NCBI GenBank assembly: GCA_964428935.1
Contig: CAYSAG010000137.1
Span: 1 to 12,896 of the forward strand
Reading direction: 5' to 3'
From: JAADHY01 sp964428935
GTDB taxonomy: Bacteria; Planctomycetota; Planctomycetia; Planctomycetales; Planctomycetaceae
DNA length: 12,896 nt
The notes beneath the pieces were generated by a model. The model had not been told where the DNA came from, searched no databases, and saw nothing but the letters and a program-made list of their open reading frames with translations. The position numbers were made by a program, and so were the translations under genes. Within the stretch, counting starts at the first letter, position 1; the number at the start of each line of letters is the position of its first letter. Below are positions 7,162 through 12,896 of this stretch, in pieces.

Positions 7162-7391
7162 CGTTCTTACTCCTTACTCCTTCCCTCGGTCTACTTGTTT
7201 CGGCTCCACAACGCACAACCGCCGCGCTGGCCCGACCGCTTTGGCCGTCGGTTGCCGTCGAGCGTGCCCTTCGCAAAACTTGACACTCGAAAAGACAGCT
7301 GCTCTTTGTCGTGCCTTGCGTTTTCCGACGGCAAACCAACCGACGAACCAGCACAACCGACGAACATAAGACCGCCGGAAAGACAAGTCAA
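7162..7391. promoter_or_regulatory. Divergent control region between oxidoreductase and aldolase genes
   Basis: On the minus side, two AAGGAG copies with a 7-bp period (7170-7175 and 7177-7182) form a double Shine-Dalgarno 8 nt before the oxidoreductase ATG. On the plus side there is a TTGACA at 7280-7285, but the sequence 17 nt on (TCTTTG) is a poor -10. A 12-bp direct repeat (CAACCGACGAAC) lies at 7337-7348 and 7354-7365, shortly before the aldolase gene. Confidence 0.4.
7337..7365. repeat. Two 12-bp direct repeats, 17-bp period
   Basis: CAACCGACGAAC occurs twice exactly, 5 bp apart, in the divergent gap and 27 bp ahead of the aldolase ATG. It may be a tandem regulator site; only two copies are present. 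Confidence 0.4.
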
Positions 7392-8492
7392 ATGTTCCAA
7401 CAGTGGTGTCCGCGCCGAGCCGACGCGGACGAAGCGGGAGAAGACGACGTGGACTCCACCAGACGGCACCAACAAGAAAAAACCGCCACGGCTGACGGCG
7501 GACCGCAGCACGGGGGCGGTCGATTGCAGGGCATTGTGGTCCCGCTGGTCACGCCGCTACAGGGCCGTGACGAGCTGGACGTGGCGGGACTGGAAAGGCT
7601 GGTGCACCACGTGCTGGCTGGCGGGGTCGACGCGGTCTTCGTTCTCGGCACGACCGGTGAGGCTCCGTCGCTCAGCTACAGGCTGCGTCGCGAGGTGGTC
7701 GAACGGGTGTGCCGGCTTGTCGACGGGCGCGTGCCCGTGCTGGTGGGCGTGACCGACACGGCGTTCGTCGAGTCGGTCCGACTGGCGGAACACGCGGAGC
7801 GTTGCGGCGCGCGGGCGGCCGTCCTGTCCATGCCGTACTACTTTCCGGCCGGTCAAACCGAGCTGCTCCAGTACGTGCGGCACGTGGTCGAAGCGGTGTC
7901 ACTGCCGGTCGTGTTGTACAACATGCCGAGCCTGACGAAAGTCTGGTTGGAAGTCGGCTCGCTGCAGCAACTGCTCGACCTGGAACCCGTCGTGGGCGTC
8001 AAAGACAGTAGCGGCGACCTTGAGTACTTCCGACGAGTGCTGGAACTGCGAAAGCGGCGGCCGGACTGGTCGGTGTTGATGGGTCCGGAGCACTTGCTGG
8101 TCGAGTCGCTCTGGTTGGGTGGCGACGGCGGCGTGCACGGCGGAGCGAACATTTTTCCGCGGCTGTTCGTCGAGTGCTTTCGAACGGCTCGGTGCGGAGA
8201 CGTCGAACGGACGCGCCGTCTGAAGCGATGCATTGACCGGCTGCAAGACATTTACACCATTGGCAAGTACGCGTCCCGCTTCCTCAAGGCGACCAAGTCG
8301 GCGTTGTCGTTGCTCGGAATTTGCAGCGACCGACTGGCCGAGCCGTTCAACCATTTCTTGCCGCCGGAACGGAGACGTGTGGCTGCCGTGTTGTCCGACT
8401 TGCTGCCCGAATTGCACGGGCTGGGCGTCTGCGACACGGACCACCTCGACCCGTCTCGCTTGGAGGCACACGTTTGGACCGAACAGCGGTAG
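7392..8492 (+). CDS. DHDPS/N-acetylneuraminate lyase family aldolase
   Basis: The product has 366 residues from ATG 7392, with a (beta/alpha)8 barrel from about residue 46. Class I aldolase hallmarks are present: GTTGE (86-90) for carboxylate binding, Tyr176 in VVLYNMP, and the Schiff-base Lys204 in GVKDSSGD. The Arg that in true dihydrodipicolinate synthase follows YNxPS is replaced by Leu181, and no Gly follows the Thr, so lysine biosynthesis is unlikely; a 2-keto-3-deoxy sugar-acid or sialic-acid type substrate is more plausible. Residues 1-45 are a polar extension beyond the family core (about 290-310 residues). GTG 7449, preceded by GGAG at 8 nt, is a good alternative start and would remove 19 residues; ATG 7392 has only a weak purine run. 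The gene is divergent from the oxidoreductase, hinting at joint sugar catabolism. A weak AGGCAG/CTGCCT hairpin lies 65 bp after the stop. Confidence 0.88.
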   Translation: MFQQWCPRRADADEAGEDDVDSTRRHQQEKTATADGGPQHGGGRLQGIVVPLVTPLQGRDELDVAGLERLVHHVLAGGVDAVFVLGTTGEAPSLSYRLRREVVERVCRLVDGRVPVLVGVTDTAFVESVRLAEHAERCGARAAVLSMPYYFPAGQTELLQYVRHVVEAVSLPVVLYNMPSLTKVWLEVGSLQQLLDLEPVVGVKDSSGDLEYFRRVLELRKRRPDWSVLMGPEHLLVESLWLGGDGGVHGGANIFPRLFVECFRTARCGDVERTRRLKRCIDRLQDIYTIGKYASRFLKATKSALSLLGICSDRLAEPFNHFLPPERRRVAAVLSDLLPELHGLGVCDTDHLDPSRLEAHVWTEQR

Positions 8493-8556
8493 GCCGACGC
8501 CGAACGGTGGGTGAACGGTCGACGCACGCGTTTGTCGAGAAACCGCCCGCACAAAC

Positions 8557-8576
8557 AGGCAGCTCCGCCGTCTGCC
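8557..8576 (+). terminator. Weak hairpin after the aldolase gene
   Basis: AGGCAG and CTGCCT form a 6-bp stem with a 9-nt loop, 65 bp beyond the aldolase stop. Only a short mixed C/T stretch follows, so it is at best a weak terminator. Confidence 0.2.
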
Positions 8577-8668
8577 TCTTCCTTGTCGAGCACAAGCCAG
8601 AGCAAAACTCTCGACCTGCTTGCTCCGAGTCGGCTCTTCGACTTTGAGAAGCGAGGCCGCGGAACGGC

Positions 8669-8697
8669 TTGACATGGGTCCGACTTGCGTTAATCAT
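8669..8697 (+). promoter_or_regulatory. Promoter-like TTGACA-N17-AATCAT
   Basis: The -35 element is an exact consensus match and the -10 matches at four of six positions with ideal 17-nt spacing. It lies about 760 bp ahead of the adaptor ATG, so it would give a very long leader or a separate transcript. Confidence 0.25.
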
Positions 8698-9443
8698 GAA
8701 CTTCTCGCCTGCTCGGGTCTGCCCGGCCGGCTGGTTTGGCACAGGACTGGGCCAGCGATCGCCCCCTGGTGCGACGCACCGGTCTGCCGGGGCGAAAGGC
8801 TAAGGCCGGCCGCGACCTACCTTGGTTGAATTCCCACCGCGGCGGAAACGGACTTTCCGGGGAAAAGGCGTGCGCGAAGACGCGAGCCGCTTTGCGGGCG
8901 GTCGAGCGTGGCGGTCTGTCGGCGGCCAGCCGCAGCGTCTGCACTCCGGTAACGTTCCGAATGACCAGACCCAGCGGAGAAAGCCTCCCGAGCAGGTCGG
9001 ACGGGGGCGACGCTTCGAGCGAGACGGCTCTTTCTGAACGGAATTCGAAAACGGTTGCAGCTGTCGCACCGAGCGGCTGGACATGGCAAAGGCACACGGC
9101 CGGTCGAATTCAGCCGGGCTGGCGAGACTGTTTTCTGTTGGTGTGCGGGAGGCGAGGAAGGCCCGGTTTGTCGTTCAGCCACCGGACGGCTTGGCAGGCT
9201 CTGCGGGGTTGCGCTGGACAGAAGGCTGTGCGACGAGGTGTCCAAGCCGAACGAAGGCGGTTTCGTGCCGGTCGACGTGACGGCTGTTTGCGCAAAAAGG
9301 CTGCGGGTGTGTTGTTGCTTTGTCTCGAGTCGTGCCGTGCGGTCGGCTGTTGGACGTCGGGCCGGCCGACGTCGTCCAGCGAATTGCAAGACGACGGTAG
9401 CCAGCACGCAGGGCACTGAAAGCATTTTTGCTCTAGTTTGAGC

Positions 9444-9450
9444 GGGAGGG
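9444..9450 (+). promoter_or_regulatory. Shine-Dalgarno GGGAGGG choosing ATG 9455
   Basis: The purine run ends one base before ATG 9452, which is too close, but is at usable spacing (about 5 nt from GGAGG) for ATG 9455. The two starts differ by one Met. Confidence 0.45.
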
Positions 9451-9454
9451 CATG

Positions 9455-10810
9455 ATGGGCAAGCCCGTCTGGAATGTTGCGGTTCTGTGCTTGTTCGTGG
9501 CAAGTTCTGCGTGGTGCGCGGGCTGTTCCTCTGCCGCCGGGTCGCCGGACGGCGAAGCGGCCGACCAGGGTGGCCAGACGCGAGCTCACCTGACTCGTGT
9601 GAAGACGGTCACTCCGGAGCGGGCGAAACTGGCTCGCACCACGCGGCAACCGGCGACTGTGCACGCGTACTACAAGGCGGAACTCTACGCGAAAGTGACC
9701 GGCTACGTGGAGCAGGTTCGGGCCGACATTGGCCAACGCGTGAAGGCCGGAGAGGTGCTGGCGACGATTTCGGTGCCCGAACTTGAAAAGTTGCGTGAGA
9801 AGCAACAAGCCGTCATTGCGCAACTGGAGGCAGACGAGAAGCGGGCCGCGGCGGGAGTCGCCGTGGCGAAGGCCAGCGTCGAAGCGGCTCAAGCGGCCCT
9901 CGAGCAGGCTCAGGCCGACTTGGCCACGGCCGAGGCGGAAGCGAAGGCGAGCCAGATTGAGTACGACCGCGTGAAGGAGCTGGTCGAGCGGAAGGCCGTG
10001 GCGGAGCGGTTGGCCGATGAGGCGCTCAAACGCTACGAGTCCGCTCAAGCCGCTCGGCAAGGCGCTCAGGCGGCCGTGGCGTCAGCCCGGGCAGACTTGA
10101 GCGTGGCACGCGCTCGGTTGGCCGCCGCTGAAGCCGACCTGGTCGCAGCGACCGCTCGGAAGGCAGTTGCTGCGAAGGAGCTGGAAGAGATCGAGGCGCG
10201 GTTGGCTTATACGACCTTGCGGGCTCCGTTCGACGGTGTGGTGGTGGAGCGGCACGTGGACCCAGGCGACTTGGTGCGGGAAGGAGGCGGTGCCGCGGGG
10301 GCCGACAACGCCCCGTTGTTCGTGGTGGCTCAAATCGATCGCGTCCGGGTCCGCGTCGTCGTGGCTGAAAACCAGACGCCGTGGGTCAACGTGGGGGACC
10401 CGGTCACGGTCGTCGTTTCGTCCATGCCCAACAAGCCGTTCCGAGGAAAGGTCGACCGAATCGCTCGCAGCCTCGACGTGAGCACCAGAACCATGGTGGT
10501 CGAGGTCGATTTGGAAAACCCGGACGGCCGCCTCATGCCGGGCATGTACGGCGAAGCCACCATTGAGCTGGAAAGCAGGGACAACGCGTTGGTCTTGCCA
10601 GCCAGCGCCGTCTACTACGACGAACAGGGACACAGCCAGGTGTTCGTCGTCGACGCCAACAACAAAGTCCACGCCGTTGACGTGACGACCGGACTGGACG
10701 ACGGAAAACGCATCGAGATTGTGAGCGGGTTGTCTGACGACGCTCGCGTCATCGACGCCATGGTCGGTCGGCCTCAGCCCGGTGAGCAGGTCCTTGTCGA
10801 GAACGACTGA
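9455..10810 (+). CDS. RND efflux periplasmic adaptor (membrane fusion protein, HlyD/AcrA family)
   Basis: The product has 451 residues. The N-terminal hydrophobic stretch (6-23) ends at Cys24 after CAG, a poor lipobox, so either lipid anchoring or a signal anchor is possible. Half of the lipoyl/biotinyl domain is at about 76-106 (KVTGYVEQV...GQRVKAGEVLATI). An exceptionally Ala/Glu/Lys/Arg-rich alpha-hairpin follows (about 110-250, coiled coil), then the second lipoyl half (LRAPFDGVVVERHVDPGDLV, 255-274), the beta-barrel (about 288-370) and the membrane-proximal domain (to 451). Such adaptors link an inner-membrane RND permease to an outer-membrane channel for drug, metal or metabolite export. 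Start 9455 is preferred over ATG 9452 because GGGAGGG at 9444-9450 is better placed for it. The permease gene follows after 173 bp. No outer-membrane factor gene is visible. Substrate is unknown. Confidence 0.92.
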   Translation: MGKPVWNVAVLCLFVASSAWCAGCSSAAGSPDGEAADQGGQTRAHLTRVKTVTPERAKLARTTRQPATVHAYYKAELYAKVTGYVEQVRADIGQRVKAGEVLATISVPELEKLREKQQAVIAQLEADEKRAAAGVAVAKASVEAAQAALEQAQADLATAEAEAKASQIEYDRVKELVERKAVAERLADEALKRYESAQAARQGAQAAVASARADLSVARARLAAAEADLVAATARKAVAAKELEEIEARLAYTTLRAPFDGVVVERHVDPGDLVREGGGAAGADNAPLFVVAQIDRVRVRVVVAENQTPWVNVGDPVTVVVSSMPNKPFRGKVDRIARSLDVSTRTMVVEVDLENPDGRLMPGMYGEATIELESRDNALVLPASAVYYDEQGHSQVFVVDANNKVHAVDVTTGLDDGKRIEIVSGLSDDARVIDAMVGRPQPGEQVLVEND

Positions 10811-10941
10811 GACCTGCAACAGACGACGCCATTTAAGCTCGAATGCAGCACGCTTTGAACTTGGAAGGACAATCCGAGACGTCTGGAAGTCGGAGCAAAC
10901 CGGATCGGAAATGAGTTCTGGTCACAACAAGGCGTTTTGGG

Positions 10942-10971
10942 TTGTTTGTCACTTCGCGACTCTTGTTTAAT
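10942..10971 (+). promoter_or_regulatory. Possible separate promoter for the RND permease gene
   Basis: TTGTTT (10942-10947) and TTTAAT (10966-10971, five of six -10 matches) are 18 nt apart, just ahead of the permease ATG. A start here would give a very short leader, fitting the lack of well-spaced Shine-Dalgarno (GGAG lies only 2 nt from ATG). The 173-bp gap between adaptor and permease holds no other feature. Confidence 0.25.
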
Positions 10972-10983
10972 CAACACGGAGCC

Positions 10984-12896
10984 ATGCAGAACGAAAACTC
11001 GGCAACGGCGAAAAAGCATTCGGAGGTCGAAACGTCCCGTCGCTCCATTTTGGTGGAGTTTGCGCTGGGCAACCCGTATGCCGTGCTGGCACTAGCCGTT
11101 GGTTTGAGCCTGCTCAGCTTGACCATTTTGCCATCGGTCCCCGTCGACATTCTGCCGGACTTCCGCCGCCCTGTAGTGATTAGCTACTTCACGTACCCGG
11201 GCCTGTCGACGATCGACATGGAAAAGAGCGTGACGGAACGAGTGGAGCGGGTGTTGCCGCTGGCTGCCGGGTTGGAGCACATGGAATCCCGGTCGATGCC
11301 GGGCGTGGCGGTGATCAAGTCTTACTTCTACCCCGGCACCAACCCCAGCTCGGCGCTGAACGACATTGTCAACCAACAGGCCAACGACATGCACCACCTG
11401 CCGCCCGGGATCGACTGGCCCTTTACCATGCGCAGCGACCCGGCCAACCTGCCCGTCGTTCTGGCCGCGATTTCGGGCGAAGGGTTAGACGAAACGCAGC
11501 TTTACAAGATCGGTTACTACGCGGTCCGAAACCGCATGGGCGGCTTACCGGGAATGCAGGTCCCGCACCCGTTCGGTGGCAAATACCGTCAGATGATGGT
11601 GTATGTCGACCCGGCCAAGTTGCGGGCGGTGGGTTTGAGCCTTCCGGACGTGGTGGCCGCACTGCGCCGAGCCAACTTGGTCATGGGCGGCGGGACTGTG
11701 AAGATCGGTGAGCTGGACTACCAAGTACAGTGTTTGAACACGCTGGCCGGTCCGGAGGACATCAACAACTTACCGGTCGCCGTGCGAAATGGGCGTCCCA
11801 TTTTCATCCGCGACATCGGCTACGCGAAAGACGACGCGGCTATTCAATATAACATCGTTCGCGTCAATGGGCGGCGGAGCGTGTACTGCCCGATCATGCG
11901 GGAGCCCGGAGCGAACACGATCGAGGTCGTGAACCGGGCATACAAAGTGGTCGAGGAAGACGTGCCGAAGATGAAGGCACGGGGGGAAATCCCCCAGGAA
12001 GCGAAAATCTATTTGGTGAGCGACCAGTCGAAATATATCCGCACGGCCATGCGCAATTTGATGTACGAAGTCGGCTTGGGCGCGATACTGGTCGGGATCG
12101 CCGTGCTGATTTTCCTGCGTCGGTTCTTGCCTACGCTGGCCATTGTGGCCGTGATGCTCTTGTCGATCCTGATCGGCGGCCTGGGATTCACTTTTACGGG
12201 CAATACGATCAATATCATGACGTTGGGCGGACTGGCGCTGGCCGTCGGAAGCGTCGTAAACGCGGGCATCGTGGTGATCGAAAATATTTTTCGGCACTCG
12301 GAGCTGGGCAAATCGCCGCTGCAGGCCGCGAAAGACGGAGCGGTCGAGGTGGCTCTGCCGGTACTCGCGGGAACCGTCACCACGTTGGCCGTGTTCATTC
12401 CGGTCATTTTCCTGACGGGAATGATCAAAGACCTCTTTGCACCCTTGTCTGCGGCCGCCACGATTACCATTGCGGCATCCTATTTTGTCGGCATGACAGT
12501 GGTGCCGGCTTTTTGTGCGACCATCATTGGTTCTCGCATGTCGCCCAAACGGCAGACTCCGGCTCTTTTGCACGACGGCGGAGGAAGGTCGGGCGGCGTT
12601 TATGGGCGAATGTTGAGCGCAGCGGTGAAGGCTCGATGGCTCGTCATTCTGGCGGTCGGCGTGTTGGTTGTCGCTTCGCTGCTGCTAGTTCCGGGAATTG
12701 GAACGGAGCTGTTCCCTGAGGTTGATGCCGGCACCTTTGAGATTCGGATGCGCACAGTTCCGGGAACGCGCATCGAGAAGACCGAAAAGATCGTCGCGCG
12801 GGTCGAGGAGGTGATCAAGCAAGTCATTCCAGAGTCGGAAATCGAGACGATCATTTCGAACATCGGGTTGCCGGCCGGCAAGGGCGCGGGCTATTC
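10984..12896 (+). CDS. RND efflux transporter permease, N-terminal part (runs off right edge)
   Basis: The frame from ATG 10984 stays open to the window end: 637 residues, about 60 % of a usual RND pump (1020-1060). Helix 1 is at about 31-51, then comes the large periplasmic porter loop (about 53-355), with VPVDILPDFRRPVV (52-65) typical of the family. Helices 2-6 lie at about 362-378, 383-402, 408-432, 455-478 and 485-515; a seventh (552-571) leads into the second porter loop, cut at Tyr637. At the end of the fourth helix, GSVVNAGIVVIEN (422-434) aligns with AcrB GLLVDDAIVVVEN, so the proton-relay Asp407/Asp408 become Asn426/Ala427. Together with the preceding adaptor it should form an inner-membrane efflux pump, but coupling may be altered. 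Codon use is unlike its neighbours: ATC is 29 of 51 Ile codons, TAT is 8 of 21 Tyr codons, and GATC occurs 16 times. Family is certain; substrate is unknown. Confidence 0.93.
   Translation, partial: MQNENSATAKKHSEVETSRRSILVEFALGNPYAVLALAVGLSLLSLTILPSVPVDILPDFRRPVVISYFTYPGLSTIDMEKSVTERVERVLPLAAGLEHMESRSMPGVAVIKSYFYPGTNPSSALNDIVNQQANDMHHLPPGIDWPFTMRSDPANLPVVLAAISGEGLDETQLYKIGYYAVRNRMGGLPGMQVPHPFGGKYRQMMVYVDPAKLRAVGLSLPDVVAALRRANLVMGGGTVKIGELDYQVQCLNTLAGPEDINNLPVAVRNGRPIFIRDIGYAKDDAAIQYNIVRVNGRRSVYCPIMREPGANTIEVVNRAYKVVEEDVPKMKARGEIPQEAKIYLVSDQSKYIRTAMRNLMYEVGLGAILVGIAVLIFLRRFLPTLAIVAVMLLSILIGGLGFTFTGNTINIMTLGGLALAVGSVVNAGIVVIENIFRHSELGKSPLQAAKDGAVEVALPVLAGTVTTLAVFIPVIFLTGMIKDLFAPLSAAATITIAASYFVGMTVVPAFCATIIGSRMSPKRQTPALLHDGGGRSGGVYGRMLSAAVKARWLVILAVGVLVVASLLLVPGIGTELFPEVDAGTFEIRMRTVPGTRIEKTEKIVARVEEVIKQVIPESEIETIISNIGLPAGKGAGY

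Larger units (their letters stand above)
8493..9454. other. Long intergenic region, 962 bp, no convincing gene
   Basis: This lies between the aldolase gene and the efflux adaptor gene, all in the same direction. Open frames on both strands, some above 200 codons, translate to Arg/Ser/Cys-rich text without domain patterns. It holds: a weak AGGCAG-N9-CTGCCT hairpin (8557-8576); an inverted repeat GAGCAA-N14-TTGCTC (8600-8625) whose right part repeats ten bases of the palindrome at 2612-2637; a promoter-like TTGACA-N17-AATCAT (8669-8697); and TTTCC-GG-GGAAA (8854-8865). A degraded gene or an untranslated RNA is possible but unsupported. Confidence 0.5.

Noticed and set aside
5821..7752. Plus-strand open frame of 643 codons
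   Set aside because: It runs antisense through the oxidoreductase and then out of frame into the aldolase gene. Both of those have clear family motifs, so this is a composition artefact.
8736..9503. Overlapping open frames of more than 220 codons on both strands in the aldolase-adaptor gap
   Set aside because: Both are Arg/Ser/Pro/Cys-rich, show no hydrophobic pattern or motif, and lack ribosome-binding sites. Long open frames are common by chance at this GC content.
9110..10060. Minus-strand open frame antisense to the adaptor gene, with another at 10082-10819
   Set aside because: Both mirror the Ala/Glu-rich coiled coil and barrel of the adaptor; neither has a ribosome-binding site or domain pattern.
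11770..12573. Minus-strand open frame (267 codons) antisense to the permease
   Set aside because: His/Arg/Asp-rich shadow of the RND membrane helices.

Overview
The window reads as a GC-rich (roughly 60 %) chromosomal segment of a Planctomycetes bacterium, probably Pirellulales-like. This is an inference from gene style: a Tat-exported Gfo/Idh oxidoreductase, Gly/Pro-rich lipoproteins, a thioredoxin-trypsin fusion, mostly single-gene transcription units and wide gaps (about 78 % coding). No rRNA, tRNA, CRISPR array, transposase or phage gene was seen. Both ends cut genes: a ResB-like gene runs off the left edge and an RND permease gene runs off the right edge.

Layout. 1-1821 (minus strand): a lipoprotein gene followed by a ResB-like cytochrome c biogenesis gene, probably one transcription unit. 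1822-2680: a long divergent gap with a possible TATAAT box for the minus-strand pair and a 26-bp near-perfect palindrome just ahead of the next gene. 2681-4459 (plus): a secreted or membrane-tethered thioredoxin fused to a trypsin-like protease, a low-complexity linker and an unrecognised C-terminal domain. 4581-5207 (minus): a three-helix PepSY-type membrane protein. 5656-7161 (minus): the Tat-exported Gfo/Idh/MocA oxidoreductase. 7392-8492 (plus, divergent from the oxidoreductase): a DHDPS/N-acetylneuraminate-lyase-family aldolase that lacks the DHDPS substrate-binding Arg. 8493-9454: a gap of almost 1 kb with no convincing gene. 9455-12896 (plus): an RND-type efflux pair, adaptor then permease.

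How the genes work together. The left part concerns the cell envelope: c-type cytochrome maturation, an exported thiol-redox/protease protein, and a PepSY-type protein possibly linked to heme or iron. The oxidoreductase and aldolase form a divergent pair suggestive of sugar or sugar-acid catabolism. The adaptor and permease would form two thirds of a tripartite efflux pump; no outer-membrane channel gene is inside the window.

Most notable points: (i) the thioredoxin-trypsin fusion with the palindrome in front of it; (ii) the RND permease has Asn-Ala where the proton-relay Asp-Asp pair of AcrB-type pumps lies; (iii) the permease gene differs sharply in Ile/Tyr codon use and GATC density from everything to its left; (iv) the lipoprotein carries two copies of a two-part module, with the parts in opposite order in the two copies.
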